Shown here: positions 26,114 to 37,603 of the stretch, one piece after another
Position numbering within the stretch: position 1 is the first letter of the stretch
How the letters are laid out: each line of letters begins with the position of its first letter
Source of the DNA: Lysinibacillus fusiformis
GTDB lineage: Bacteria; Bacillota; Bacilli; Bacillales_A; Planococcaceae
Direction of reading: 5' to 3'
Length of the DNA: 64,000 nt
Assembly: GCF_002845985.1 (NCBI RefSeq)
Contig: NZ_PDFK01000003.1
Span: 682,001-746,000, forward strand
Made by a program: the position numbers and the translations under genes
The notes under the pieces: generated by a model
Told to the model about the DNA's origin: nothing
Databases searched by the model: none
Seen by the model: only the letters and a program-made list of their open reading frames with translations

Positions 26114-26258
26114 GGCTGGGACAAAAGAAAAAATGTTAGACCATTTACAAGTTTGGTCTAACATTTTTTTGCGTTATTAGAACACATAAACTTTAATAAA
26201 TCACAAAAATAACATTCATTTTTTGCTTTTTCTCAATAAAATGAGTTATGTCCCAGCC
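26114..26258. repeat. Intergenic element bounded by GGCTGGGACA / TGTCCCAGCC
   Basis: Ten-bp inverted ends at 26114-26123 and 26249-26258 enclose a terminator hairpin (26131-26166: AAATGTTAGACCA / TGGTCTAACATTT). The words GGCTGGGACATAACTC recur between genes in many Firmicutes, from memory. It lies between the MFS gene and the dead IS copy, and provides the MFS terminator. Confidence 0.55.
26131..26168 (+). terminator. Terminator downstream of the MFS gene
   Basis: The 13-bp stem AAATGTTAGACCA / TGGTCTAACATTT is followed by TTTTG. Confidence 0.85.
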
Positions 26259-26269
26259 TCTTGCTCTGC

Positions 26270-26910
26270 GCGTGAAACGCTGGGGTACTGGCCCATGTCT
26301 AAAGACATTCTGAATGGTCTGCCAACCGCACTCCGTTTTCAAGCTACCACTAAAGTGGTCTTATTATTTTCGTTTGTTTGCTTTTATTTCTTCTCCTGTA
26401 AAAGGATCGATGAATTCTTTCATGGTCATTTGATCCTCAAGAATATCCTCTTGTAATTGATTTTTTATATATTCCTGAATGATTTTATTTCCATATTTGT
26501 ATTTCAGGTTCGCATGTCGATCGAATATCATTAAACTACTTTTCCCTTTCAAATATCCCACAAACGATGAAACACTTAGTTTGGGTGAAATACTCACCAA
26601 CATATGAATATGATCAGGGCAGGCTGTTGCTTCTATAATTTCTACTCCTTTTCTTTCACATAACTGGCAAAGGATTTTACCTATGTCTGCTTTGATTTGT
26701 CCATAAATAATCTGCCTGCTATATTTTGGCGCAAAGACAATGTGATACTTACAATTCCATGTTGCGTGTGCTAAACTTTTATTATCCATTTGGATCTCCT
26801 TTCGTACGAAGTCGGTTGACCAGACCTGAATTCATTGTACGATTGGGGTTTTTTTCTTGTCCCTAGCTAGAAGTTCTTTAGAACCCCTCGCATAGCAAGG
26901 GGTTTTCAAA
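26270..26910 (-). mobile_element. IS200/IS605-family insertion sequence, degenerate copy
   Basis: A single tnpA gene flanked by subterminal hairpins, as in IS200-type elements that lack terminal inverted repeats. On the tnpA 5' side lies AACCCC/GGGGTT (about 26882-26903); on the 3' side ACCACT/AGTGGT (about 26345-26358). Both flanks also contain TTTTCAA. No tnpB is present. Element ends are approximate because no empty site is available. The transposase is internally deleted, so this copy cannot move by itself. Confidence 0.7.
26364..26789 (-). pseudogene. tnpA: IS200/IS605 TnpA transposase lacking its catalytic tyrosine region
   Basis: A 141-residue HUH-type TnpA (Y1 transposase). The HUH motif is intact (DHIHM, residues 59-63) and the conserved HIVFAPKY and FVGYLKGKSSLMIFD are present. 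After LKYKYGN (residue 101) the chain jumps directly to KIIQEYIKNQLQED. In intact relatives about 19 residues of the type RxFWxxGYYVxTVG stand here and hold the catalytic Tyr. The deletion keeps the frame, so the product would bind DNA ends at best but not cut. AAAGGAG is retained before the ATG. Confidence 0.8.
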
Positions 26911-26957
26911 AGATACAATAAAACAGCTTCGATTTCTCGGAGACTGTTCAGACTGTC

Positions 26958-26998
26958 GACAAAAGGAAGCGAGAAGTTCATACTCGCTTCCTTTTGTC
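26958..26998. terminator. Strong 16-bp hairpin, terminator-like
   Basis: GACAAAAGGAAGCGAG / CTCGCTTCCTTTTGTC is perfect with a 9-nt loop and followed by ATTTTTC on the plus strand. It stands alone between the IS copy and the chemoreceptor. The other sequence from 26790 to 27300 is AT-rich with no gene that I can support. Confidence 0.6.
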
Positions 26999-27305
26999 AT
27001 TTTTCATTATGTTTAAAAATGGTCATTCACTACATAATAAACATACTCTTTAAGCATAAAAATTCTTTTAAGCTGCCTGCCATGTTTAACATAAACCATC
27101 TCACCTGTAGTAGCGTTCCTTCATTTGTCCATATGTTAAATTTTCAAGAGATAGTTGATATAAGAGGGTTTGCGGTAAGCCTTTTTCAAATACGAAAATG
27201 AACAGCTAACAAAACCTAGAAAATAAGGAAGTTCACCAACTAAGGTAATATTTTTAAAACAATGAAAATGAAAAAGCTATAGTAATACCCTTGTTCTAAA
27301 TCATA

Positions 27306-27334
27306 TTGATTAACTACAACTAAAGTACTATAAT
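27306..27334 (+). promoter_or_regulatory. SigA-type promoter of the chemoreceptor
   Basis: TTGATT and TATAAT stand 17 nt apart, about 43 nt upstream of the start. No SigD motif was found although many chemoreceptors use SigD. Confidence 0.6.
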
Positions 27335-27377
27335 TAATTTTAAAATAGAGATAATAAAAAGAAGGTGGTAAGTGTCT

Positions 27378-29090
27378 ATGGGTCAACAGCAGAAAAATGG
27401 TAGAGTCAGAAAAGGAAGCTTAAAAAATCGTATTATTGGAATATCACTTTTACTGTTTATTTCGATTATCAGCATCAGTTCCTATTTAAATATTAAGACA
27501 GTTAAAGAAAATGTTTCAGATGCTTTATTAGAAAAGAGTATACAGCAGGTCGATGAAATTGCACGTCAAGTGGAGAATATTCTAGTTTCTAACTCTAATC
27601 CTACAGTGGAACTGCAAAATTTCGTTGAAAACAAAGTACAACAAAATGGAATTGCTTATGCAGTTGTCATTGATAAAAATGTTACGGCAATTGCCCATAG
27701 TGATAAGGAGAAAATAGGTAAAAACTATGAAGATGATTCCTACTCTGTAGATGGAGCGAAAAATGGGAAAACGATGACTAGTAGATTTTATGCGGATGTT
27801 CAGAAAAGTTGGACGTTCGATATAATGGTACCGATTTATATAAATAATACGCTTTACGGATCTATGGATGTAGGTATTTTCGAGGGTGACATCACAAAAG
27901 TTACGAATGCCATTTTACTAAAGGAAATTATTACAGTTGCTGTTGGCTGTATTTTATTCATTATTTTAATGATTTTTATTTTAAATAAAATGTTCAAACC
28001 TTTACTGTTAGCAGTTGATAAATGCAATGACATGGGAAAAGGAGAATTCACTGAGTTAATCCCCCCAAATATAACAACTAGAAACGATGAAGTAGGTAAG
28101 CTTACATATGCTTTAAATGAGATGCAAAATCACTTTGTTGATTTACTTAATGAAATCAGTCTAACTTCGAATAAGGTTACTGCATCATCTGAAGAACTGC
28201 GAGATGCAACCAGTACTTCTTTAGAGTCTTCAAAGGATTTATCATCTGCTGTTGAAGACATTGCTAAGGGAGCTGTGGAACAAGCAAAAGATACCGAATA
28301 CGGGACTGCAAGTATTGGAGAGCTAGGAGAATTAATTGAAAGTAATCAGGATCATTTAGAAAATTTGAATCTATTTGTCGATGAAGTAAGCCATATTAAA
28401 GATGAAAGCTTACTCATATTAAAAGAGCTTGTTGCTAAAACAGAAGAAAATAATAAGGCAGCAAAAGAAATTTATGACATCATTCTCACGACAAACGAAA
28501 GCTCTGGGAAAATTCAAAATGCAAGCCAGATGATAAGAACCATTTCGGAACAAACGAATTTATTAGCTTTAAATGCGGCTATTGAAGCATCTAGAGCTGG
28601 CGAAGCTGGAAAAGGATTTGCAGTTGTTGCGGACGAAATACGAAAATTGGCGGAGCAATCAAATCAATTCACTAAGGAAATTGCCACTGTTATAGGAGAC
28701 TTAACAGCAAAAACTGGACAAGCTGTTCAGACTATCCAAGAAGTGAATCATATTGTCAATTCTCAAGCTACAAGTGTTAAAACTACGAATGGCAAGTTTG
28801 AAGATGTTGCAAACTCTATTGAAAAAATAAAAACGGTCATTGAGGAATTATATAACTTAGGCAATAATATGGGTGAAAAGAAGGACGAAGTAATAGATAT
28901 TCTACAAAACTTATCTGCCATATCGGAAGAAAATGCAGCTGGTACGGAAGAAGCAGCCGCATATTTACAAAATCAAACAAACTCCATTTATGAAATTGCC
29001 AATTCCAGTGAAGAATTAGCAAAGTTAGCTAATAAAATGCAGGAAAATGTCTCAAAATTTACGATTCAAACAAACTCAACTCGATTGTAA
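27378..29090 (+). CDS. Methyl-accepting chemotaxis protein
   Basis: A transmembrane chemoreceptor of about 570 residues. Helix 1 (about 18-36) is followed by an extracellular single-Cache-like sensor ([22 protein letters not shown] is typical of that fold), helix 2 (about 176-200), a HAMP linker and the cytoplasmic signalling domain. The hairpin tip is [40 protein letters not shown], which contacts CheA and CheW. GAAGGTGG lies 10 nt before ATG 27378; GTG 27372 is an alternative. Ligand unknown. It is monocistronic. Confidence 0.92.
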   Translation: MGQQQKNGRVRKGSLKNRIIGISLLLFISIISISSYLNIKTVKENVSDALLEKSIQQVDEIARQVENILVSNSNPTVELQNFVENKVQQNGIAYAVVIDKNVTAIAHSDKEKIGKNYEDDSYSVDGAKNGKTMTSRFYADVQKSWTFDIMVPIYINNTLYGSMDVGIFEGDITKVTNAILLKEIITVAVGCILFIILMIFILNKMFKPLLLAVDKCNDMGKGEFTELIPPNITTRNDEVGKLTYALNEMQNHFVDLLNEISLTSNKVTASSEELRDATSTSLESSKDLSSAVEDIAKGAVEQAKDTEYGTASIGELGELIESNQDHLENLNLFVDEVSHIKDESLLILKELVAKTEENNKAAKEIYDIILTTNESSGKIQNASQMIRTISEQTNLLALNAAIEASRAGEAGKGFAVVADEIRKLAEQSNQFTKEIATVIGDLTAKTGQAVQTIQEVNHIVNSQATSVKTTNGKFEDVANSIEKIKTVIEELYNLGNNMGEKKDEVIDILQNLSAISEENAAGTEEAAAYLQNQTNSIYEIANSSEELAKLANKMQENVSKFTIQTNSTRL

Positions 29091-29094
29091 GAAC

Positions 29095-29138
29095 AAAGCC
29101 CAATTTCTCTATTTAATTACAGAGAAATTGGGCTTTTT
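29095..29138 (+). terminator. Terminator of the chemoreceptor gene
   Basis: The stem AAAGCCCAATTTCTCT / AGAGAAATTGGGCTTT is perfect, 16 bp, followed by TT. Confidence 0.9.
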
Positions 29139-29228
29139 AAACTAGGAATGTCTTACGTACACTATTTAGTTTTCAATGCTACTCGTCACACTAAAAACAA
29201 GAATTTTCGTTTATCTTAAAAAATAGTA

Positions 29229-32200
29229 TTAGTGTACATTAACAGTATATGTTCCATTTTCATTATCAAATTTATAAATATATAAATAATACTTTCCTGG
29301 TTTTGCATTTAATTTTCCTTTTATAATACTTCCATCTTCCTGTCCATAGGAAGTGTAATTTTGCATATCAGACTCATGATAAAGTACCCATGTCATGCCA
29401 ATTTGATTTTCATTTACGACAGAAATATCTATTTCTTTTGGAGATGTAACATCGAATTGATATATATCCGTATTATCATCATCAAGCAAGCTACCTTTTA
29501 TTGGCATATTAAATGGCATTATAGTCGCTTCTTCGGGATGATTATTTGGTTCTATCTCTGTTTGCGCTCCATTCCGTACATTTACTGTATATGTCCCGTT
29601 TTCATTATCAAATTTATAAATATATAAATAATATTTTCCTGGTTTTGCATTCAATTTTCCTTTTATAATATTCCCATCTTCCTGCCCATAGGAAGTGTAA
29701 TTTTGCATATCAGACTCATGATAAAGCACCCATGTCATGCCAATTTGATTTTCATTTACAACAGAAATATCTATTTCTTCTGGAGACGTAATATCGAATT
29801 GATATACATTCGTATCCTTATCAATCAAACTACCTTTTAGAGGCATATTAAATGGAATGATAGTCGCTTCTTCGGGATGATTATTCTCTTCTGTCTGCTC
29901 CCCTCTCCGTACAGTTACAATTGTTTTAGCTTTACTTGCTATTCCCTTATCATTTTGCACTGTTAATATCACATTATATGTTCCTTCATCTTCATATACA
30001 TGAATAGGGTTTGCCTCTTCACTTGTTTTTCCATCACCAAAATCCCAAAGATAAGAAACGATATCTCCATTGTGATCTTTTGAACCATCGCTTTTGAACT
30101 GGATTTTTTCATTTTTGATTCCAGTATATGGACCATTTATAGATACAAAAGGCGCTTGATTTTCTCCCTCATCCGTCGCAATGCCATGGAAAACAACATC
30201 ATATTCAAACTGGTTTGCCGCATTCACACGGTAGTTTACAAAATACGCTGTCGCTGTTTTATAGCCGCTCCATTCTTTTTGCGACAGTTGCTCCAATACT
30301 TGGTTCACTTGCTTACTCATCGTTTTCCAATCTTGAGATTCACCTTGTGTTTCACTACCTATATACGTGCCTTCGAGTGTAAATGTATTAAAAAATTGAG
30401 ATTTATGTTTTGTCATATTTCCATTTTTCATGTTAGCAATATCGACAATTTCTTGCTCCACTTCGTCTAACGCTTTTGGTTGATGTTGCACTAAATAATC
30501 TTCTGATACTTGTGGTACCTCGTATTTTTCTTGATTATCAATCAATTGCTGCATATAGGCTTGGTATTCCGCATTTAGTTGTGGATCTTTACTTAAAGTG
30601 TCACGATACGCATCATAATTTTTCACATCGTTCGCTCGAATTAAATCTTGAATCCTATCAAATGTATCAAATTGGTGATTATACATATAAGACTGCAATG
30701 CAAATGAATAGTTATAAAAATCCCATGATCCATATTTTGCAAACATTGTTTGTTCAGCTGTATAGCGTTGTGATGGATCCTCCGATAATCCACTAATAAT
30801 ACTCTTACGTGGAACAATGTCATTTGTACGCGTTGATCCAGCGAAAAATTCTGCATTTCCTTCCTGGAACCATGTTAGTCGCTCGTTTTGGTACATATCA
30901 CCTGTTCCGAATAAACCTGGAACCTCATACCTACCCTGTAAATAATGTGTATATTCATGACGGAACAACTCTTCTAAACTATAAATACTTTGCTCTGGCG
31001 TCCGTTCATATGTAAAGAACGTTCCATTCTCTTCAATATAAATACCACCATTATTTGTTTCATATCCATACAATTGACGGTTTAATCGATATTGATCTGG
31101 AGAGTTATAAATGACTACTGTTAAGACATCGTCAGCATTACCTGGTTCTAATGCTTTATCATTCCCAATTACACGATGATATTGTGCTTTTACTTCTTTT
31201 GCAGCCCAGTATAATCTTTGAATTTTGTCTTCTGTTACTTGATCTCCCGTTTTAAATACAATGGATCCATCATCAAATGTATATGTTTTCGGTAGATACT
31301 GCTCCTTTCCTTCTTCACGTACTTGCTGTAAATCTACTGTCTTTCCACTATAGTCTTTTCCACCATAATTTGTAGTAATTTGCTCTACTGCTACAAAATA
31401 AGCTTCACTTAAATATGGATACATTTGCATCGCTTGTGTAACAACTTCTAAACCTTTATTCGGATTACTATGGAAGCCTCCTAAACGCCCTGCATAATAA
31501 ATGCCATTATTGATTAACCAACTATTGTTATCTGTCACATTATGTATAAGAGCAATTTTATTAACTTCATTTATGAAGCTATCAATTTTGCCATACCACA
31601 TCGTCGTATTAGCTTCTTTACGAGTATCATATAAATACGACTGTAAGTCATAATCAATGCCATGTATTACATCGTATATAGCTTGTCCTTTTGACGACTC
31701 GTCTTCAAATGTAGAGAGATTTTCGTTATACTGCTTTAAAATCTTCGTAGCAAGTTGAACTGTTTCCGCATCACTAGAAGCATTACCTATTAATTTCCCA
31801 TAGGCAGATACTACTTTATCTTGTTCAGCTGTACCTAGTTTAAAGTTCGGATTCTTAGCTATTTCTTTTAATGCTGGTAAACACTTATCTTGGAAACTTC
31901 TCTCGTTTAAATAACCTAGTTCGTTATTATAAAATGCTACATAAAAAGCCGAACGCAATAGCTCAACAAATGTTTCAATCCCCTTTGAATCATCTTTCGT
32001 AAAAGAACTTCCTCTTTTCCCCAATTCATTAATAATCACTTGCATGCGTTCTTCATTTTGATAGAAAGCTTTTGTTTCCTCACTGAATTGGAACAAGTCT
32101 GTTATTTGATACCACCGAATATTTCCTAGCGTATCAATTAGCTCACGATCGTTCATTTTATTAAGCTCTGCCATCGAGTACTTTTCCTGCAATTGCTTCG

Positions 32201-32459
32201 TATCAGCCTGTTCTATAATTGGAGCTGGATGTTGCGAAAAATCTCCAATTTCCAAACGTTCATCAAATGATAATGTTTCATCAGCCTTTGTAGAGTGTAC
32301 AATTTCATCTTTCGACGTTTCTATGCCAATTGGTTTCATTTGTAATACATTATAGGGCGTTTTTTCTGCTGCTGATGCTTCTGCTTGTAACCCTCCTAAC
32401 GACAGTGCCATTGTGCTAATCCCAATTAACACTTGATTGAATTTAAATTTTTTCTTCAT
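29229..32459 (-). CDS. Secreted microbial collagenase (peptidase M9) with PKD and two PPC domains
   Basis: A 1076-residue extracellular zinc protease similar to ColA/ColG. A signal peptide (KKKFKFNQVLIG...ASA) is followed by the M9N activator domain and the catalytic domain with HEYTH (501-505) and the third zinc ligand Glu533 in FQEGNAEF. The 28-residue spacing is that of clostridial collagenases. A PKD domain (about 770-855, YLWDFGDG) and two PPC/collagen-binding domains (about 865-1076) follow. The PPC domains repeat every 113 residues and are almost identical (NQIGMTWVLYHESDMQNY in both), a recent duplication. It degrades collagen or related peptides for nutrition. Confidence 0.92.
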   Translation of the reverse strand: MKKKFKFNQVLIGISTMALSLGGLQAEASAAEKTPYNVLQMKPIGIETSKDEIVHSTKADETLSFDERLEIGDFSQHPAPIIEQADTKQLQEKYSMAELNKMNDRELIDTLGNIRWYQITDLFQFSEETKAFYQNEERMQVIINELGKRGSSFTKDDSKGIETFVELLRSAFYVAFYNNELGYLNERSFQDKCLPALKEIAKNPNFKLGTAEQDKVVSAYGKLIGNASSDAETVQLATKILKQYNENLSTFEDESSKGQAIYDVIHGIDYDLQSYLYDTRKEANTTMWYGKIDSFINEVNKIALIHNVTDNNSWLINNGIYYAGRLGGFHSNPNKGLEVVTQAMQMYPYLSEAYFVAVEQITTNYGGKDYSGKTVDLQQVREEGKEQYLPKTYTFDDGSIVFKTGDQVTEDKIQRLYWAAKEVKAQYHRVIGNDKALEPGNADDVLTVVIYNSPDQYRLNRQLYGYETNNGGIYIEENGTFFTYERTPEQSIYSLEELFRHEYTHYLQGRYEVPGLFGTGDMYQNERLTWFQEGNAEFFAGSTRTNDIVPRKSIISGLSEDPSQRYTAEQTMFAKYGSWDFYNYSFALQSYMYNHQFDTFDRIQDLIRANDVKNYDAYRDTLSKDPQLNAEYQAYMQQLIDNQEKYEVPQVSEDYLVQHQPKALDEVEQEIVDIANMKNGNMTKHKSQFFNTFTLEGTYIGSETQGESQDWKTMSKQVNQVLEQLSQKEWSGYKTATAYFVNYRVNAANQFEYDVVFHGIATDEGENQAPFVSINGPYTGIKNEKIQFKSDGSKDHNGDIVSYLWDFGDGKTSEEANPIHVYEDEGTYNVILTVQNDKGIASKAKTIVTVRRGEQTEENNHPEEATIIPFNMPLKGSLIDKDTNVYQFDITSPEEIDISVVNENQIGMTWVLYHESDMQNYTSYGQEDGNIIKGKLNAKPGKYYLYIYKFDNENGTYTVNVRNGAQTEIEPNNHPEEATIMPFNMPIKGSLLDDDNTDIYQFDVTSPKEIDISVVNENQIGMTWVLYHESDMQNYTSYGQEDGSIIKGKLNAKPGKYYLYIYKFDNENGTYTVNVH

Positions 32460-32493
32460 AATAAGTCCTCCTATAGTACTACATTACTTATTT

Positions 32494-32526
32494 GGTAATA
32501 TATTTATTATTTGGTACTATATTACC
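32494..32526. promoter_or_regulatory. Inverted repeat upstream of the collagenase gene
   Basis: GGTAATATA (32494-32502) and TATATTACC (32518-32526) are perfect 9-bp arms 15 nt apart, about 35-67 nt upstream of the start. They probably bind a regulator or mark the promoter. I do not recognise the factor. Confidence 0.4.
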
Positions 32527-32928
32527 CATTTTAAAATAACATATTATGTAAAAATATCAATAGATAATGTTATATTTAGGAATTTTTTCTTTTATAATTT
32601 GAACACTAAGACACAATTAGACCATAGAACTTAGTACCTTCCATTTATATATGAGTATGGGGAAGCTAAACATTTCTTTAATAGACAAATCACCAGAAAC
32701 TCATTCAACATCATATTTGGGAATCGTCTGTGGAGGAAGCCGAACATTTACGACATGAGAATGAAGGGATTAATACTTGGATGTTAGGCTGAAGAGAGGT
32801 TTTCTACTAGATAAATAAACGAAATCAATAGCAGTCTCTAGTTTTCATACTAAATGATCTTTGGGTGCTAATTGATCCATCAGTAGTGGAAATCAACAGC
32901 TTTACTTTATTTCACTGTAAAAGAAAAA
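32527..32928. other. Gap with no supported gene
   Basis: The 400 nt between the collagenase promoter and the leuD terminator is AT-rich with only short frames. I see no RNA motif or repeat in it. Confidence 0.5.
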
Positions 32929-32957
32929 ACTGAAGACAACATAAAGTTGTCTTCAGT
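32929..32957 (-). terminator. Terminator of the ilv-leu operon
   Basis: The 12-bp perfect stem ACTGAAGACAAC / GTTGTCTTCAGT is followed on the minus strand by TTTTTTC, eight nt after leuD. Confidence 0.92.
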
Positions 32958-32965
32958 CTATCAAG

Positions 32966-33556
32966 TTAATAGGCTATCCGCTTTGCTTCATAGGCAGCAA
33001 TATGGTCTTCGTATTTAAAGGTTAAGGCGATTTCATCCCAGCCATTGAGTAACGTTTCCTTATAATACGGATCAATCGAGAATTGATACACTGTACCATC
33101 TTCACCCGTTACAGTTTGCTCTGCCAGATTTACTTCCATTGTGTACGGCTTTGCCAAACCTTTAGCCAGAATATTATCGCATTCGGCTTCTGTTAGCTTA
33201 ATAGGTAAAATTCCATTTTTAAAGCAATTATTATGGAAGATATCTGCAAAGGAAGGTGCTATTACTACATTAAAACCATAATCTAAAATGGCCCATGGTG
33301 CATGCTCACGAGATGAGCCACAGCCGAAATTATCTTGTGCTACTAGAATTTTTGATGCTTTAAATTCAGGTTTATTTAATACGAAGTCTGTTACTTCATT
33401 GCCTTGCGCATCATAGCGCCAGTGATAAAATAAATACTGCCCAAAACCTGTGCGCTCAATGCGTTTTAGAAATTCCTTTGAAATAATTTGATCTGTATCG
33501 ACATTTTTACGATCAAGTGGTGTGATGACACTATTGACGATATTAATTGGTTCCAT
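32966..33556 (-). CDS. leuD: 3-isopropylmalate dehydratase small subunit
   Basis: The 196-residue small subunit of isopropylmalate isomerase, which with LeuC converts 2-isopropylmalate to 3-isopropylmalate in leucine synthesis. The swivelling domain shows ITPLDRKNVDTDQIISKEFLKR and the substrate-binding GCGSSREHAPWAILDYGF. It is the last gene of the operon, 31 nt after the leuC stop, followed directly by a terminator. Length and motifs are normal. Confidence 0.95.
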   Translation of the reverse strand: MEPINIVNSVITPLDRKNVDTDQIISKEFLKRIERTGFGQYLFYHWRYDAQGNEVTDFVLNKPEFKASKILVAQDNFGCGSSREHAPWAILDYGFNVVIAPSFADIFHNNCFKNGILPIKLTEAECDNILAKGLAKPYTMEVNLAEQTVTGEDGTVYQFSIDPYYKETLLNGWDEIALTFKYEDHIAAYEAKRIAY

Positions 33557-33587
33557 TTTTACTCATCCCTTCCGTGTAAAGCAAGAT

Positions 33588-34997
33588 TTACACAGTTTCC
33601 TTGACAAATTCACGCACATCAACAAAATGACCTGCAATCGCAGCGGCTGCTGCCATTGGTGGTGATACTAAATGTGTACGAGAACCCGCGCCCTGACGTC
33701 CTTCAAAGTTGCGGTTAGATGTAGAAGCACAGCGTTCACCAGCTGGTACGACATCATCATTCATGGCTAAACACATGGAGCAACCTGACTCCCGCCATTC
33801 AAAGCCAGCTTCCATAAAGATTTTATCCAAACCTTCTGCCTCCGCTTGCTTTTTCGTAGTATGTGACCCTGGCACAACGATCGCTGTGACCTTATCGTGC
33901 ACCTTGCGTCCTTTGATGATATTAGCTGCCGCACGTAAATCACTAATTCGTGAATTTGTACAGGAGCCAATAAAGACATGCTGGATGTCAATGGATGTTA
34001 AGGATTGCCCTTCCTCTAAGCCCATATAAGCAAGCGCTTTTTGAAGTGCCGCCTTATCAGAGTCATCCTCGTAATCTGCCTGTGTAGGCACATATCCTGA
34101 AACACCCGTACCCATCGAGGGATTGGTACCCCATGTAATGATAGGTTCAATTTCTTCTGCTTGTATGATACGAACTGTATCGTACGTAGCATCCTCGTCT
34201 GAGGCAAGGCTTAGCCAATAAGCAGCTGCTTCCTCTAATTTTTCACCTTGGGGTGCATATTTGCGACCACGAATATAATCGACGGTTGTTTGGTCAGGTG
34301 AGATGAGCCCTGCTTTTGCTCCTGCCTCAATCGACATATTACAAATCGTCATACGTTCTTCCATTGATAATTTGTGGATTGCCTCTCCAGTGAACTCCAC
34401 AATATGTCCTGTACCAACGCCAATGCCGAACTTCGCAATAATGGCTAAAATAATATCTTTAGCTGCTACGCCAACTTGTAGCTCCCCTTCAACACGAATT
34501 TCCATCGTCTTCGGCTTATTTTGCCATAATGTTTGCGTCGATAATACATGCTCTACCTCTGATGTACCAATCCCAAAAGCAATTGCCCCAAAGGCACCGT
34601 GAGTGGATGTATGTGAGTCACCGCAGACAATTGTTTTACCTGGCTGTGTTAGCCCTAGCTCAGGCCCGATAACATGTACAATGCCTTGGTCAGGGTGACC
34701 CATCCCTGCTAGCTCAACGCCAAATTCTTCAGCATTTTTAGCCAATGTTTCGATTTGATTGCGTGCAATGGGATCATGGATAGTCTGTAAATTTTTCGTT
34801 GGTACATTATGATCCATTGTCGCAAAGCTTAAATCAGGACGACGCACTTTACGTCCATTCAAACGTAGCCCTTCAAAAGCTTGCGGAGATGTTACTTCAT
34901 GAATTAAATGAAGATCAATATATAACAGGTCCGGTTTGCCCTCTTCCTGATAAACTACATGTTTATCCCAAATCTTTTCAATTATATTTTTACCCAT
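33588..34997 (-). CDS. leuC: 3-isopropylmalate dehydratase large subunit
   Basis: The 469-residue aconitase-fold subunit. The [4Fe-4S] ligands are the Cys in [17 protein letters not shown] and the two in [38 protein letters not shown] is also diagnostic. The start is taken at ATG 34997, because AGGTGA lies 5 nt before it; a GTG three codons upstream is open. It follows leuB with about 17 nt between the coding regions, so the two are cotranscribed. Confidence 0.95.
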   Translation of the reverse strand: MGKNIIEKIWDKHVVYQEEGKPDLLYIDLHLIHEVTSPQAFEGLRLNGRKVRRPDLSFATMDHNVPTKNLQTIHDPIARNQIETLAKNAEEFGVELAGMGHPDQGIVHVIGPELGLTQPGKTIVCGDSHTSTHGAFGAIAFGIGTSEVEHVLSTQTLWQNKPKTMEIRVEGELQVGVAAKDIILAIIAKFGIGVGTGHIVEFTGEAIHKLSMEERMTICNMSIEAGAKAGLISPDQTTVDYIRGRKYAPQGEKLEEAAAYWLSLASDEDATYDTVRIIQAEEIEPIITWGTNPSMGTGVSGYVPTQADYEDDSDKAALQKALAYMGLEEGQSLTSIDIQHVFIGSCTNSRISDLRAAANIIKGRKVHDKVTAIVVPGSHTTKKQAEAEGLDKIFMEAGFEWRESGCSMCLAMNDDVVPAGERCASTSNRNFEGRQGAGSRTHLVSPPMAAAAAIAGHFVDVREFVKETV

Positions 34998-35014
34998 TGT
35001 CTTCACCTATTTCT

Positions 35015-36118
35015 TTAAATATATGTTGTCATAATGCTTTGTGAAACAAAGCTAGTATCAATTTCATTAATTACTTTATCTGTCCATTCATTTGTCGAAA
35101 GAATACGATTGCCATCACGGGCTAGATCTGCTGTAAAGTAACCATCATCAAATACCGCACTAACAGCACGCTCAATTTCTGCTGCCTCTTCTGTTAAACC
35201 AAATGAATATTGCAGCATCATAGCGACAGAAAGAATGGTTGCTGCAGGGTTTGCGACTCCTTGCCCTGCAATTTCTGGTGCTGACCCATGTACTGGTTCA
35301 TATAAGCCAAAATTATCGCCACGGATAGATGCTGATGGTAATACACCTAAAGAGCCAGTAATGACAGAAGCTTCATCGCTTAAAATATCACCGAACATAT
35401 TTTCAGTGACTACAACATCATAGTGTCCTGGGTTTGTAATAAGTTTCATCGCCACAGAGTCTACTAGATTATGTTCCACGATCACATCTGGATAATCTTT
35501 TTTCTTAGCTTCTACGACTTCTCGCCATAAGCGACTTGTTTCAAGCACATTCGCCTTATCAACAGAGCATAATTTGCCGCCACGTAAACGTGCTAGCTCA
35601 AAGGCATTTTCAACAATACGTTCCACTTCTGCTTTTGAGTAGACCGTTGTATCAATTGCGCCATTTTCAGTACGCATACGTGGTTCCCCGAAGTATACGC
35701 CGCCTGTTAGTTCACGGACAATCATTAAATCAACGTTTTCAGCTACTTCACGTTTCAGTGGTGAAGCATCTAGTAAACTCGGGAACGCCTTTACTGGACG
35801 TAGATTTGCAAAAAGATCGAAGTGTTTGCGAATTCGCAATAACCCTTTTTCCGGGCGTAATTCAGGTGGATTCTGATCCCACTTTGGACCACCTACAGCA
35901 CCTAATAAAATCGCATCACTATTTTCACACATCTCGATTGTTTCTTCTGGTAGTGGATTATTATGCTGGTCGATAGCAGCACCTCCAATTGTTGCATACC
36001 CTAAATGAAAAGTATGATTAAATCGTTTACCAATCACTTGTAATACACGTACAGCAGAAGCAACAACCTCAGGGCCAATCCCATCACCAGGAAGTACTGT
36101 AATTTTTCTCTCCATCAT
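35015..36118 (-). CDS. leuB: 3-isopropylmalate dehydrogenase
   Basis: LeuB, about 367 residues, oxidises and decarboxylates 3-isopropylmalate with NAD+. Motifs: VLPGDGIGPEVV, LLGAVGGPKWD, the substrate-binding RELTGGVYFGEPR and VVTENMFGDILSDEAS. The open frame extends to 36145, but GAAAGGTG just before the ATG-ATG at 36118/36115 and the family N-terminus fix the start there. Upstream lies a terminator-bearing leader and then the leuA fossil, so leuBCD may be transcribed separately or by read-through from ilvC. Confidence 0.94.
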   Translation of the reverse strand: MMERKITVLPGDGIGPEVVASAVRVLQVIGKRFNHTFHLGYATIGGAAIDQHNNPLPEETIEMCENSDAILLGAVGGPKWDQNPPELRPEKGLLRIRKHFDLFANLRPVKAFPSLLDASPLKREVAENVDLMIVRELTGGVYFGEPRMRTENGAIDTTVYSKAEVERIVENAFELARLRGGKLCSVDKANVLETSRLWREVVEAKKKDYPDVIVEHNLVDSVAMKLITNPGHYDVVVTENMFGDILSDEASVITGSLGVLPSASIRGDNFGLYEPVHGSAPEIAGQGVANPAATILSVAMMLQYSFGLTEEAAEIERAVSAVFDDGYFTADLARDGNRILSTNEWTDKVINEIDTSFVSQSIMTTYI

Positions 36119-36159
36119 CAAAACACCTTTCTTTGTATAGCGCATTCGCTAATTTAGTA

Positions 36160-36407
36160 AAGACGCCCACCTACCATTAATTTAGGTGGGCGCATTCATT
36201 ACGTCTACGCGTAATTTTTTGTGAATGGATACAATACGCCATATCATCATTGCATCCGACTTGTGAATGGTATGTCATACGATTCACTACCTTTAAAACC
36301 TATACAGGATGTGCTCCCGAAGGCATGCTATTAAATGACGGTTAATGGCATTTAATAGCAGCTTCTAAACATCTTGAGAGGAGTTACGGCCGGTAGTCGA
36401 TATATCC
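36160..36407 (-). promoter_or_regulatory. leuBCD leader with hairpins and intrinsic terminator
   Basis: Between the leuA fossil and leuB the minus strand can fold TGCTATTAAATG/CATTTAATAGCA, GTGAAT/ATTCAC, ATTACG/CGTAAT and finally CGCCCACCTA/TAGGTGGGCG followed by TCTTT (36164-36193). This looks like an attenuation leader. AACTCCTCTC at about 36384 could be a leucine (CTC) specifier of a decayed T-box, and parts resemble the ilvB leader. However, the AGGGTGGTACC core is missing, so a T-box cannot be claimed. Confidence 0.45.
36164..36193 (-). terminator. Terminator upstream of leuB
   Basis: The perfect 10-bp stem CGCCCACCTA / TAGGTGGGCG is followed on the minus strand by TCTTTAC. It would separate ilvC from leuB transcription unless antiterminated. 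Confidence 0.75.
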
Positions 36408-37521
<1,114 letters not shown>

Positions 37522-37603
37522 TTATTTCCTCCTAGAATTTGGTTTGGTTTTCATAGCTTTAGCAACTTGCTGTTTCAATAAAGCTATCAATTTTATATGC
37601 AAA

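Noticed and set aside
36160-36407. A second T-box in front of leuB
   Set aside because: Only a possible CTC specifier and vague similarity were found; the AGGGTGGTACC core is missing.
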